Assembly: GCF_901709675.1 (NCBI RefSeq)
Contig: NC_051094.1
Coordinates: 1,276,001-1,340,000, forward strand
Reading direction: 5' to 3'
Length of the DNA: 64,000 nt
Source of the DNA: Syngnathus acus
Taxonomy: Eukaryota > Chordata > Actinopteri > Syngnathiformes > Syngnathidae
Part shown: in pieces, positions 1 to 46,788 of the stretch
Position numbering within the stretch: the first letter of the stretch is position 1
Layout of the letters: each line of letters begins with the position of its first letter
Notes under the pieces: generated by a model
The model's input: the letters and a program-made list of their open reading frames with translations, nothing else
What the model was told of the DNA's origin: nothing
The model's database searches: none
Position numbers and translations under genes: made by a program

Positions 1-2634
1 AGCCGCCGTCGCCGCCGCAGCAAATGCACATCGACAATAAACATGGCGCTTCACTTCTTTCTGCTTTTGTATTCTTTCACAAACTCATCTTTATTATTCA
101 TTATTGTGCTTGGTACAGTGTAAAACAAGGAATGTGTACATTTCTTTCACAGCTTCATTTCAATAACATTCGGTGCAACTCTGGCTAATCAACTTGAGCG
201 TTAGTCCTAATTTGAAATTGATGATGTAACACTCCCATATACTGTGGAGATTATAGATAAATATTCATACAAAAAACTGCAAAGCCTAAATTGTCAATTA
301 CTAATGGCTCCACGTCATCTCAAATGATACCGGAAACGATTTTAGTTTTTATTCATTTATTCAAAAATGTTGTTGCTTTAAATGCTTAATTCATGTTACC
401 TTTATCTTTATCTACTTCTTTTCCCTAATGATGAAAAAAAAAAAAAGTAACGTAAATGTCATACATACTTTCCATCTGACCATTGGGGCGGAATAAAACC
501 AGGCCAGTTTTCCCCCATCTTGCCATTGCAACCCATTACAAAAGTGTCCCTTTCAAAGAGGATTAAACACCAAGTCGAAATCTCAAGTGGAAATATTTTA
601 TGCTCATCTCTGGTGACTGACTCACATGGGAGGAACTGCTAAACGTTGAATCCTCTCGAGCGAGACATGGCCTTGAAAAACATAGACGACTCTAATCGTG
701 CCACAAACATGTCCCAACATGTTATTCTGTTCTGTCTCTCAAACCAGGTATTCTCAATAGTTGCATAATCCCTGTTCACAGGCTATAAATGCCACTGAAG
801 TTCAACAAGAAAGAGTCAACGTCTTCGTTCCTTCCTCAGTCAGTTCTACAAATAAGCCAAAGTGAGAGAATGTGAAACGAATAAGACACCTGCTGTTTGA
901 GACGGAATAGCACACAAAGACCATCCGTCCATCATTAGCATCAATCACTTCTACAAATCACTGCGGATGAAATGCTTTAACCTTTTATTTATCGTCATCG
1001 TCGTCGTTTAACGAAGGCAAATGCGAAACATCATTAGCGCTGGCGACGCTGAGCTGGCTTTTCAAATATCACCTGACATTTACCATCATTTTTTTAACCG
1101 ACAGCAGAATGGATAAAAAGTCACACCAATCAATCTCACTATTTACTCTGTTCACATCGAAATTGTTTTGCCAATATTTACAATTGGGGCTCACAAGTAT
1201 GGAAAACCGTTTTTTTTTTTTAATTGTATTGTTTCTTATCCATTCATCACCACACAATTGATTGAGTCAGTCATTAAAGAACAAAAGAAAGCAACAAATG
1301 TGAAGAGAAGGCAAGGCATTGTGTCAGATTCTGCACGGCAACAACGGTCTAGAGGTACCACGCGCCTTGCACTCTCTCTTGACCCAAGTGTCTCCCTCCG
1401 AATATAGATGGCAGGGAAGAGATGTCACGCAGTGTCAGGTGGTAATTATGCTCTGCGCTACAGAAGACCTTTTTTTTTTTACACTCTGCTCTACGTGGCT
1501 CCTTTTTTAAACTCTATTCCACACATGCACATCCCAAAATCCCTCTAGTGCAGAGGCTCCATAAGAGGCAATTTTACAGCACTTGGCCTGAACCACCTCG
1601 CTCGCACACACACATTTGCTTTGTCAAACAGGTGATGATCAACCTCCCGTCTCTCCATCCTCCCGTCTCTACTTCTGACCTTTTCTTCCGTCCCTGCACC
1701 TTAAGTGCACCGGCCCCACCCCTCTAAATCCCAAGTGCCCCCCCTCCATCGCCTCCCACCACAGGCAGAATGGCCACGCCAGTGTCGATTAGCCTCTGTT
1801 CGGCCAGATGCTCAGCTCGGATTAACCGAAGCCTGTGGGAAAGGGAACTGCTTATTCTATCCCTGGGAGATGTGTCCGCCACAACGGCAGCTAAAATAAG
1901 CAAGCGTGCTCATTTGCAAAATCGTTTCTGCTATGATCGCTGTACAGGATTTTCAGATGTAGGGGGAGGGAACTGCTGTGTCTGATGTGTCACCAAAATA
2001 TTTTAAATGAATATTTCTTTGATAGTATCAATGATTTTTTTAGGCCAATACTGATTCACTAACAGCTAAGTGTGCTCTCTGACATGAAATTGTTGTTCTG
2101 TTTACTTTCTCTTTAATCCCCATCATCGATTTCATCTTCCATTGTGGTAGCCATGTCTTCCGGCACAACTGGTGGTCAAAGTAAGAATAATGAAATGACA
2201 GTAATTATTGCCATCTTGTTTCCCCGAAGGAGGGCCTGTTAAGGTGCACTGATTATTTATGTGGAAGACACAGACGTCAATTAGTTGACACACGGCATCT
2301 GTTAGTACACTTTTTGAGGCAATAAGTAAAAAAAAAAACAAGAAAAAGCTACCATCAACTCATGGCGCACACAATTCTTTTTTCCGAGTGTTCCTAGAAT
2401 ACGTCCTTCTACTTCCAATGAGTGTTTTCCTTGAAACTCTGTGGGCAATTCTTCTGTGACTTCTTCTTATCTTCTCTGCACTGTGCTTTGATTTACAATC
2501 ATCCGAAGGACACGCTTTCCAAGGTGCACCGTATGACCTTTTAATAGGCAAAATCCCAATTTGAAGGTTCTCTCAAGGTCAGTGGAGGGTTCACTGATAA
2601 CCCACAAGTGAATTTTGAGATCTCCGTGACTGAA

Positions 2635-2979
2635 TCAGTGTGCCTCATTGAAGTCATTGAACAGCTCGTCACTGTTGAGATACTGATCACATTGATTCCA
2701 CCTCTCCACCAAATTGGCTGGCAAATGAATGAACCTCAAAAGAGATGTCGTACGGATGGCAAAGTCTGATTCAAGTGGCTTATCTTGCATTAATAAAAGA
2801 AACATTAAGTACACTTGCTTCAAAGTTAGCTTGTTTGTAATGATAGCATTAAGGCTAGCTTCCTCTGGTCCCAACCACATACGGATTGTTGACGGTGACA
2901 TTAGCTTTGGACTGTGTGCAATGACATCCTTAATGTCAGCCCAAAATTCATTACGGGTCAGGATCTGAATATGAGTCAT
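2635..2979 (-). CDS. Uncertain 114-codon open frame, possible transposon- or gene-derived exon
   Basis: An open frame in otherwise ordinary AT-rich DNA, running from an ATG to a stop. The amino-acid composition is protein-like (WLGPEEASLNAIITNKLTL, LPANLVERWNQCDQYLNSDE), with no low complexity. The bases just inside its start (ATATTCAG then ATCCTGACC, minus strand) also look like a splice acceptor. I do not recognise a family. It could be a decayed repeat-encoded fragment, an unknown exon antisense to trpm3, or chance. No partner exon was identified on either side. Confidence 0.2.
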   Translation of the reverse strand: MTHIQILTRNEFWADIKDVIAHSPKLMSPSTIRMWLGPEEASLNAIITNKLTLKQVYLMFLLLMQDKPLESDFAIRTTSLLRFIHLPANLVERWNQCDQYLNSDELFNDFNEAH

Positions 2980-5900
2980 TGTAAACGTTGTTTACCCTAT
3001 ACACCGGCATGCCCAGATTGGGATCTCTTGAAGGTCACTGCCTAACGCCAGCTTATACGGTTGCATGAGGCAAAAAGGGGTAAAGCCCAAAATAGCTTTT
3101 ATTGTCAGCAAATGCATTTTGCGCACACTGCCTACACTTTTCCAAGTGGCGACGAGAATGTGCAGTGTTCCCAGATAAATGTGCATGTATGGAAATGAAA
3201 GCTAACCTTGGGGGGTTTGTGTTTCATTCGTTTGTTGTTTTTGTTTCAAGCACGCTATTTTTCTGAACAAACCGCAAGCTTCACACAAGTATCATCTTAT
3301 AGTGGGGACAAGGATGAAGAGAAGCAGCTGAGTGCAAGGGATTTGGCGGGTGCAATGTCCTCAATTAAAACGAATTACAAGCTTGTGAAAGGTTCCGTTC
3401 TGTAAGGGTACGTTTGAGAGCGTAAGAAAAAAACACACCGTATGTATGTTCTCCTTCAAGCAAGATTGACTTTTTCGCATTTTTCTTATTTAAGGTCTGG
3501 ATTTACACTGCGAGAGCTGAAACTGGGTCACTTGTTAATACAATAACCCCAAACCACAAGGCTATTTTAACCAAGAGGCTTGAAGAAAGTCACCTCGGAA
3601 AAAAAACAATGTCTAGATGAGGAATGAGGCAACCGGTGAAGACACAAAAAATAAAAGCTAAAAGGCTTTTTCTGAAACATAACCATTGACTAAAATGTGA
3701 AGAAAACAAACAACAATTCATAAAACAAGTTTCCAGGAAGTTATAATGACGGTTGCGCCACAGCAAAACAAAGCAATCATACCCAATAAAGCTCACTGTC
3801 GTTGATTTAAATTTTTGTGAGGAAGCAACATTTGATTTCTTCTCAAACATAAACACAATTAATTTGCCAATTTACAAGAATTCATTGCAGTCAAGCTAGC
3901 GAAAAACAACTGTAACATATTTCTAAGCTAGCGCTGCTTTTCCAAGAATGCCGTTTGCTTCGACTTCCATGAATAATATCCAAGTTGAGCATAACTTCTT
4001 TGTAAAAGCAGATATCTGGGCTGTTTGGTACTCTGCATGGGGAGGAGACTGATCAGTTTGGCTTTAGGGCTGGCTCAGTGTGCGCCCTTAGCACCGTGAA
4101 CACGCACACTAATACGCTCATTATAGCTTCCGGCAAGAATCATGTGTCAAAATGCTACCTGGAGTCTGCTGTATAAGGGAAAGCCCACAAGAATGCAACC
4201 CGCATCAAAACTCAGGTAAGTTGATACCCAAAATGGCCGGGATAAAGTTTGACTTGTCTTTTGTCCACTATTTTGTCCAAATGTTTTATTTAGCGGCCTG
4301 TGTTATTCAACCAATGACAGATAAGCTCTAAAGCTTCTTTTATGTTACTGTCATTTCATCTTCTAACTATATTTATGTGTTTGCTCTCCCTTTTTGATAG
4401 GATAGATTCATGGAAGCATCAAAATATCATTTATTCATCTTCAAGGGAATTTTTCTGTCTGCAGCTAGCTTAAACAAAGTCCGCATCGGTTGGTCACTTG
4501 TGAAGGCTTGGCTCGGAAAATGTCCCAAGGTGCTTTTTGTGCTCCTATCACGGAAACGCATCAGAGTCAGGGGAAAAGTTAACAAGCCGTTCCAGTTTAC
4601 AAAGAGACTCATTCTCACGTACGTTTTTTGGAAGACTGTTCTCGGCGTGTTCACAAGACAGTTCTCTGTTCTTTATTGTGAGAAATGGTCGATGTCAGTG
4701 TTGCATCTTGGCTACATATCAAGTAGGAGGTGAGTTTTCTTAAATTGTTCAAAGTAGCCAAGAGGGGGATATTGAGATTAGGATGTTGATTGGCTATGTC
4801 TATTTCTTTATTCAGCTTCCCGCCACTGCTAATAAGAAAGTAGAGGCAGAGGAAGCAGTTGTTGAGGTGGAAAATACATGCTCAGTTGCTCACATAAGTC
4901 AAGTTGTAGAAACAATCGGGTTATTTCTTTTGGTGGCCCACTAAGTCGATCGAGTGTTGGTCACAGGATGATGGTCAGTCCCTCTCCTAAAGCGTTACGG
5001 TCTGAGTACGGTGTTAGGGTCGATGTGCCAACATTGGTCCAGTCCGGTTTGTGGCGGGTTTGCGGTGGGTTTAGTGGTGCCGTGGTGTGACAGGGTCAGT
5101 CAAGCGGATGTGGCTGGTGTTGTTGTAGAGGCGGCAGCAGTCAAAGGCTTGTACAAGCAAGTCTCCGTCCGCACTGCTGGCTGGGAGATGAACCAGCCTT
5201 GCTGTCCCAGAACGAACAGCGGGCAGGACCATTTTGTTGCTCCAGATCTCCCTTTGGATATGTAATCCTTAATCTTAACGCAATTATCACAATATAGTTC
5301 ACTTTTGTTGCAGACTTTGTCAATCATAGAAGTCTTGAGCGGTAATATATCAAATCAATATTAATTAAATCGTATAATATTTTATATAAAATATTTATAT
5401 ATATTTTAATCAATATTAATTATAAATTTATAATACTGTATAAAAAAGTAAAAGTATAAAAATATAATATTTTTGGTCAATTTATAATGCTGTGTAAAAT
5501 TAGCCAAATCAACTAAAAAGATCAGCACAGTCTTTTCTTTCATGTGATATGGATTCTTTATTTATCTAGGAATTGCACATGTATTTTGGGATTATCTAAA
5601 CAGTTGTATATCAACCGTAATCCCGTGCCGCGGGGTTTTTAATGTCGAGCCGCCGTGCACGTGTGCAGCAGGATAATTGGCCCGCGTGCGTTTCTGTCAC
5701 TCAGACCTGCAACCAACGAACACGACGACCACATGTGCAATTCCATTGTGACTGCATAACGCAGCCCGCTAATTTGTATGTTGTCGGCACGCGCTCGGCC
5801 GCACAAGGTCTATTTACATATTGATGATATCCGATGCAAGAGTTCTTCTTTTACGGTTTACATTGACACTTTGGAATTTCCTTTCCCAATTTGTTAACTC

Positions 5901-6028
5901 TCTAATGAAACAAAATGAGGCAACCAAAATATTGCACACTGCTCTCATCATGATTGCAATGCACTTATTCAAATTTCTTTCCTAGTTGTATGATGGCTTC
6001 CTTGCATGCATAAAATATCAGTAAGCGC

Positions 6029-6038
6029 GCACACACAA

Positions 6039-6071
<33 letters not shown>

Positions 6072-6078
6072 CACGCAC
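6029..6078. repeat. (CA)n microsatellite
   Basis: Imperfect CA repeat with CG interruptions, upstream of trpm3 window exon 1. Confidence 0.9.
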
Positions 6079-6568
6079 GTTGCTGGCTGCAATGCAACAT
6101 AGACTGACATCATTTACCGCCTCAGTGCATTTAAACATCCGCTTTCTGTCTTTCTTGCTCTCGCTCTCTCTCTCAGCAACTTTGCTCAGCCGGTTTGGGC
6201 TCAACTCCCAACATGAAGCATTTTTCTTTTCTTTTTTTTTGTCCGAGGTTTTAAATAATGTGTGAGGGACTTCATTTACAGCTATGTGGGCTTTTTTCCA
6301 GTGTGCTTGTTTCTAAAATGTTTGGAGGTGGAGGTTTGTGTCACCAAATTGCTTGTCTAAGAAGACAACATGAATTTGTATGTACAGTATGCTCTCAGTG
6401 TGAGGTCCTGCTGCATCATGGGTAATTACTCCCCAAAAAGTCCCATTTACCATTGTGCAAGCATTTCCAAAAAAGCATTTTAAGGTGAACTCAATTTTCT
6501 TTTCTTTTTGTCCTATTGACACCCACTGTGCCATTAACCTTAATGTTCTTTTTTTTTTGTGTCCACAG

Positions 6569-39942
<33,374 letters not shown>

Positions 39943-39954
39943 CAAGACACGCGT

Positions 39955-39988
<34 letters not shown>

Positions 39989-41235
39989 TCGCACACACTG
40001 AAAGGAAGAAGGGAAAGCATGAAAACCGGATCACCTTGCCCTTAGATTTCTACCTGGACCAGATCTGCAGTGCATTTGGGATCAGCACCTGGAGTGTGTG
40101 AGCGGGTTCTTCTGTACACCTGTCGAAAAACTAAGCGCTATAAATTGAGCATAGCTTTCACTCACTTCCACCTTGTAGCTAACTTAACTCTCAGTGGAAG
40201 CTGTGTTTGTGCTGTACGTCTTCCACCCGCTACCTTGACATCATCTTTTTGTCTCAGTCGCGTCACAGAAACAAAACATCAGAACCACAAAGGACATTGA
40301 AAACTACACAAACCGTAGCATAATGTTGCCTCAACAAATCATGACAGAATCAAGCGGCGCGACATTGTTGTCATGGCAACCACCAACTTGACATCCATCC
40401 ACGCGCTTATCCTGTTTAGGCCACTGGAAGATTATGAACGGGACATTTTGTGGGAATCAAGCCCACGTCAGCTCCGCAAACCGCAACGCCGCCAGTGGCT
40501 CCTCGCCCAGCTTTCCAGAAAACCAGCTTGTTTCTGTCATTTCAAGCAGGCAAAAGCTTTATGACATGCCATGTGTCAAGTTACGCCTGTCAGCAATCTG
40601 GGCGCGCTGTGATCCAAACAGTCAACACAAGGACGAATCGCAGAGTGATAAGACAGCAAAAAGAAAAAAAAAAACATGCTCGTGCTACTATCGGCTGATT
40701 TTGAAAGGCGGTGTGTAAAAGGAAGGGCGACATGACGTTGCTCCATACGCTGACTCAGCTTCTTTTCACCTGCAACCAAAATGGCATCTACCCAAAGAAT
40801 GGTTGTTTCTCGTTTCATCGTTTGTCCCTCCCTGTCTCTTTGGCTTTCGTTCAGCCGGACATGTTTTTAAAATGTGTAATTCTCACGTTCACGTTCGACC
40901 CATGCGACACTGCTTTACATCCTCTTTCCTGTCAACTTTTTGATTTCATACTCTGCAGTGGTTTTGAACTGGCGTTTACTATTTCGACCACCGCTGTTTA
41001 CATTTACAAACAGTTATGTGCAAAAGTCTTAGTCATGATAGAATTCCTAAAATCTCCAATGATGGCCTAAAAATTTTGCACAGTGCTGTTCGTGAGTGGG
41101 GTCAGACAATAGGAAGGTAAATAAATCTCGACTGTCGTTTTGAGCAGGATGAAGAAGAAAATGTGGGCTTGTTACATCTGCCACTTCTTTTTCTGTAATG
41201 TTTTGATCAAGCTGTGAGAGGAGAAATTAAAGGAC
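39943..41235 (+). other. trpm3: trpm3 3' UTR (inferred extent)
   Basis: Starts with a CA repeat (39959-39988) 16 bp after the stop. The first plausible polyadenylation signals are AATAAA at 41120-41125 and ATTAAA at 41226-41231. The true end is inferred; a longer UTR is possible. Confidence 0.35.
39959..39988. repeat. (CA)n microsatellite in trpm3 3' UTR
   Basis: About 15 dinucleotide units right after the stop codon. Confidence 0.9.
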
Positions 41236-44200
41236 CAGGGTGTAGAATTTAGTGGCTAAAAGATAACGGCTAACTGCGAGTGAATGATTGCAAAAACATT
41301 TGCGCAGAAGTGAGTCACACACACACATGTGAAAGTGCCTTCCAAACACCGCTACATATCACTAAGCTTGCGTAGATGGAGGAGCGGAAGGAGGGAAAGA
41401 ATCTTTGAAGGTTTGCTGGAAATGGAAATTTTGGTTTGCGTGGCTCATAGTTGTGGTTGACTGCGATAGTACCCAAAAGATGCAAGGCATCAGTTTTTGG
41501 TTGATTCTGAACCACTGCAGTAAGGTGGGCCCCATCTAAGAGGACTATCTGTAGATACAAAGGGCTCTTTTTAAAGATAGGAATTCTTCAAATGAGGACA
41601 TAAGTATACATATATATTCACTTTAATTTTCCAGCCAGTAAGTCCCACGCACTTATGATATCCATAATCCTATCATATCATTCTATCGTTATTTAATGTC
41701 TCAATTCAATCATTAACAATTAAATGCCTGTTTGATTTCCAAATATGATATTTATAACTTCTTGATATTTCGATAATTTTCTAAATGGATAAAAAGACAG
41801 ATATATGCACTAAATGCAGATGTATTCGTGAAAAAAAAAATGTTTATTAAAAGTCGTTTTTATCACATGATGAAAAATTGAATCACACGGCAACTCTTGC
41901 CCGGATGCCAAATTTTCAGGTGCCTTTGGGGCATGGATGAAGTAGGTTGGAGTTCAGCCGCATATTTCTTTTTTTACTTGATATATCCCCCACATCCTAA
42001 AAATTGAAATGTCCATCGGCATGTGGCCTCAGCACAGACATCTGCTTTAGCTCGTTAAATGTAGAAAGTGGATGCTTGTTGGAATGTGTTGGCAGCAGCA
42101 TTGCGTCTATTTGTTGCCAAAATGCATTCAAGACAACACGTATGTTTTTGCATGAGGAGATAAACTCCAAGTGGAATACGGACTCTGTTTAATAGTGACT
42201 CATTCCAGTGTCACGCAATAACCTACCTGTATGTTGTCTCTGTAGCAAAACTACAACACGTTGAGGACGTCCTCAGTAGATAACAGTGCCTGTGTTGTCT
42301 ATTTAAGAAATGTGAATTTACAGTGGAACCTTTAAAGTTAAAAAGAATCTGGAATTAAATGAATCATTGTTAAGATTAAAACGTAAAAAACAATGACAGG
42401 GGCTCTTCAATTTATGACAGATTTGTCGGACACAGTATAACACAATACAACCTAGCCTCTGTTACCTAGCAATGCTAATTTGTATTAAAGTCATCGTTAC
42501 AATGAATATCTGTATGAAAAAACACTTCTAGGACATAGAGAGAATCTGACTTGGACTATTATAGTCTACCAGTGTTTTCCAATCTTCATTGAGCACATAT
42601 TTGATCTTTAGTTATCAAGAAAACCAGGAAGAGCTAGTAAACCTTTGGCAACAATAAGCTACATATTGGATAGATCCACTTATCCAATCTGCTAATGGTG
42701 AAATAGCGGCTCACTCATAAAGGCTGCTAGCCATGCTTGCTATTCATGCATTATTTAAGTTCGTACCCTACCTTATACTTCCATCAATACCATCCTAAAA
42801 TAACGACTATCACTATTTTATTACACTAAAAATGGTTTCGTTTGCTGTCATCGATTAAAATTGCATAGGCCCTAATATGTTGCCAGATTGTCCTAGTAGC
42901 TAGCAGCTAGCCGTTAGCGGCGAGCTACCTTGTAGTTTAACTTCGAGCACATGGAGGCTAATCGTGTTTTGATTAAATCCAAACCAGCAAAAGAGTTTCT
43001 TTAAAGGTTTCACTGTATGTGATTGAAAGGGAGTAGCGTGACGCAAAGTGCTCAGGGACCAACAACACTTCAGTGATGTAAGCGAGTAATAACTAGCAAG
43101 AACGACTAGATCAACCAACGACTAGATTTACACCAATAAGGGAGAAACACACACTTTGAGCAGTATATACGTAAGGGATCAAATCAAGACTGTTTAACGT
43201 CTTGGCAATCGCATCAAAATGAATGTCGTCACTCGATAAAATCACATCGGTTTCCATCCCAATGTTTAAAATAACAACGGGGGAGTCGGAGGTCATTTTT
43301 CCTGGAACAAACGGCCGTCATTAGCCCCTCAAAGCGATTAAAAAAGATTGCCAAAGAAGCTGAGCGGTGTTCTGCTGACATGCAGCGTGCACAGCTGAGG
43401 CCTCATTGGAGGCAGGCGTGGTATAGATCCATCCGCTCAACTTTGAAAACAGATGTCCGGGTGGAGGTTACACTTCGTAGACTTGAACCCTTACAGCGAC
43501 ATAATGCTATAAATGTGAAATGCCTGTCGTGCGTCAATCTAACGATGAGCGGGTGTGTGTGTGCGCGTGTGTGCGTTCAGCTCTTAGCATACACACATTC
43601 TCAGTGTACAGTATTTTCTAAAGTATTTTCCTAAAACACCAGCCTGTGAAATCCCGAGCATACGACGATAATCAGCACATTGAATTCCTTCCTCGTGATG
43701 CTCGAGTTAAGAGACGTCCTTTCCCCGCAATAACTTCCCACTCGGCGACCTCCCGGTCTCACTGAATTTATTTAACCAAGTCCATGAGATGCATGCAGTT
43801 CTTCCACTCAGAGTGTACAGAGATGACCAGTGAAGACAGAGAAAGAGATTATTCTATGAAAATCAAAGTAGATGCAAATACAAATTCTGTATTCTTAAAT
43901 GTGAATAGGATCATGTCTGGCATGCATTGGTAAATAAACAAATAGATTGCCAAACCGATAAGCCATGTGCTCTGTGTTTGTATTGCGGGAAACGTGTGAC
44001 CGCCGGAACGTCGCTGTGGCATTTAAATGCATCGCGTACATTCGCAACTTCAGAGGTGTGATACAACACTCACTTTTGATTGACGCTGTCAGAGAGCTAA
44101 TAATTAAATGACATGACAAATGATGTTCAATATTGTGGTTGTACTTTTTAGTATATGTGCCTCTAAAATAATGGAATGTATGGAAACTGAAAAGGGAATT

Positions 44201-46430
44201 TGAAGTGAATACAAAAGAAATGTCAATTTCCATTTTAAGGGGGAAATAGGTCAATGAATACAAGACTTGTTTTATATAATATTTGTATGTAATGTCAATG
44301 CTAAGTGAGCCAGATTGAATAACTGAGTGGGACCCATGGGCCATATTTTGGAGCGTAAAATGACATATCATCTTGTGTGTGTTTGCGACCCAGTGGCCCT
44401 TTAGAAAGGAACACAATGTCTCACACACACACACACACACACACATTCCTCTTCATTGCAACATGTGCCGACAGTCAACAAGCAATGTTCTGATGACACA
44501 CCAGTTTTCTTGACCCACATGTGTGCCTCATGCAATTCTGTGCCAAAAAAAGTAAAGGGGAGACGGGCCTCCTCCTCTTCCCAGGAACTATTTAGAGCCT
44601 TGAGGAAAAGGAGCAGCAGCAGCATGACCTAAGTTTCGAAGAGTAATTCCTAGAAGTGTGGGGCCACTAGGAAAGGGGGCTGGGCTTTGGTTAGCCTCTT
44701 TCTGAAAGGAGGGAGGGAGGGAGGCGTGTGCACCATTTTCCCTGACATTGATTGAAAGGGCACGTGCAGTTACTGCCGTTCTTTCCCTTTTTCATTTGAT
44801 TGTTTAAAGTATTTTTTATAAATAGTTACTGTAATTATGGCGACTTATGCCATATTTGTTGATAGGCTCGAGCACATTCTGACTCTTATACTTCATGGCC
44901 AATGTGCTGAGTGCAACTAAAGCAGCACAAACTTAACATTGTTCCCCAAGGTACTTGAACACATCCCAAAAGGTCCAAAATGTGTCTACACTTAAAGCTT
45001 CCATGGGGCTTTCTACGAATATTCCCCCCACGAAAGAACCGCCCTCTTGACTTGCACTGTTGTGCAAGGCCTCCCTCCCCCACCCCTCTGCGGCTTGTGC
45101 TGCATATCGTACGAGACCTTGAATGTACGTTTTGCAGGTTGCCCCGCACACGTGTTAGCATTTTCCAGGGCTTTATGAGGTAGCGTCCATTTTTTCCAGA
45201 TTGTAGTAGCGCTACTAAAGCTCTTCTCTGCGGTGTCAAATTTACAAGACATTTCTTTTCACTATACAGGGACTGTAAACAATTGAGCTCATATATGATT
45301 TTTCATTGGATTGCACACGTGCACCTAAGGTTTTGGCCGGTGGTGGTGAGCGCACACATGCCCAAGCAAACATTGCATGTATGTGCCATTACGTTCACAT
45401 TTCTCCCAAACTGCAACACGGTCCATATCATGAGTGGGTGAGATGGAAGGACGTCTTGAGCCAGCATCTTGTTTGTTCACATCATGACCACAGCCAGCAG
45501 ATATGATCTAGATTCTGATTTGTGGCTCTATATTTTTGTATTAGCAAATGAAATGTTACATATTGGCACATGAGTTAATACCAGAGAAGCAACTCGAGAC
45601 TGGGCAAAGTTCTTCCAGGCATGTTAAGTCACGTCTTGTTGGACATCTAATTTCGGACGAGCTCATCACAACAGCTGTCTTGGATTACATTTGAAAAATC
45701 AAAACATGTTTCCTGACACACATTTACAAGTCACACGTTGTATTTATTTCAGGATGTCATTTGCATGAAACAGGCCTCAGGATATTTATGTGCTGATGAT
45801 GCATTCAAGTGTCTTCCCAAACGTACACATTCGAAAAATAGACTTCCGTCACATACCATTAAAATGCCAGTGAATACATCACAACACATCATCCAGACAT
45901 CACTAGAGCATTGGTTAATACATCATGATACTTCCTAGGAACGCCTAGCTACTATTTTAAACTGGTCATTACATCGCATCTCACAACTACACAAAAACAG
46001 CAGAATAATAATGGCTAATGCAACACCAGATAGCCATTATATTGCATGCAAATACGTCCTGGTGGCGCATGGTTGGGGTTAGTTACCAACTGTTCACTGT
46101 AGACCCATGACGTCACAAGTCCAAGTCTATGTGGCAATAGCAGCACTCAACTGGATATGCAGTTGGAGATGTCCTCGATTCAAGAGATCTTCATGTCCCT
46201 TTTTAGACCACTTGAGTTAACTTAAAATATAAATGTTCAGTCTATTTGCCATTGAAACCGTGGCGATGCTGCTTAACTGAAAGATATTGAGTATTTATTT
46301 TGTATTTCATTTATATGAATCGTTACATGTATTTTTCTTAACATACTTTCTTTACAATAGTTATACAGTATATAGTTTTAGTACATATGTTGTATTATAC
46401 ATCTGCTTTGGATTGAAGTTACACTTTCCC
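41236..46430. other. Intergenic region trpm3-klf9
   Basis: 5.2 kb with scattered microsatellites (GT-rich at 43552-43576, CA at 44422-44445, GGGA repeat near 44709). No exon, RNA gene or transposon end was recognised. In mammals the region upstream of KLF9 carries hormone-response enhancers; I found no clean paired hormone-response half-sites by eye. Confidence 0.5.
44422..44445. repeat. (CA)n microsatellite
   Basis: Twelve CA units in the trpm3-klf9 intergenic region. Confidence 0.9.
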
Positions 46431-46657
46431 AGTCAATAGTCGTCCTTGAACGCAACATCTTTCAAACCCGGTCCCGTTTCCGCCAAAGTCGCCCTCTAAT
46501 TGGCGGTGGAGGCTTCCGTGAATAGGAAATTCCTTAAAACAACCGGTCACGTTTCCCGTGGGCCAATGGGCGTCCGGTGCCGCGGGATTCCGCGAAATTG
46601 TTTCTCGGGACTGCAAGGACACTCAGCAGTCGGCAAGCAGAGAAAACAAGTTGACGC
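46431..46657 (+). promoter_or_regulatory. Putative klf9 core promoter
   Basis: GC-rich block with two CCAAT boxes in opposite orientation (reverse at 46499-46503, forward at 46563-46567 in GGGCCAATGGGCG), CpG-dense sequence after them and no TATA box. It directly precedes the composite repeat. On the far side of that repeat the GC-rich sequence continues into the klf9 coding exon, so promoter and 5' UTR were probably contiguous before the insertion. Inference from sequence composition. Confidence 0.4.
46633..46657 (+). repeat. 25-bp direct repeat, left flank
   Basis: GCAAGCAGAGAAAACAAGTT plus five more bases (GACGC), identical to 50435-50459. It marks the left boundary of the composite element as a target-site duplication. 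Confidence 0.85.
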
Positions 46658-46788
46658 TAGTGATGTGCATTCCAGTTCTTTTAAGTGAATTGAATCTTTG
46701 GAATCTGTTCACTCACGAGAGTCGTTCAAACGAATCGTTCAACGAAAGTCAAAGTCTGCTTTATTGTCAATTTCTTCACATGTCAACA

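Larger units (their letters stand above)
1..6568. other. Upstream/intron sequence of trpm3, no recognised exon
   Basis: I compared all frames with the known alternative TRPM3 N-termini and saw no match, so the start exon probably lies before the window. Contents: poly-A/T tracts near 431 and 1210, an AT-rich low-complexity block at about 5340-5500, and a CA microsatellite at 6029-6078. An isolated open frame on the minus strand (2635-2979) is listed separately. Confidence 0.6.

Noticed and set aside
4410-4743. 107-codon plus-strand open frame as an alternative trpm3 first exon
   Set aside because: Its sequence does not match any known TRPM3 N-terminus and no donor in the right phase joins it to 6569.
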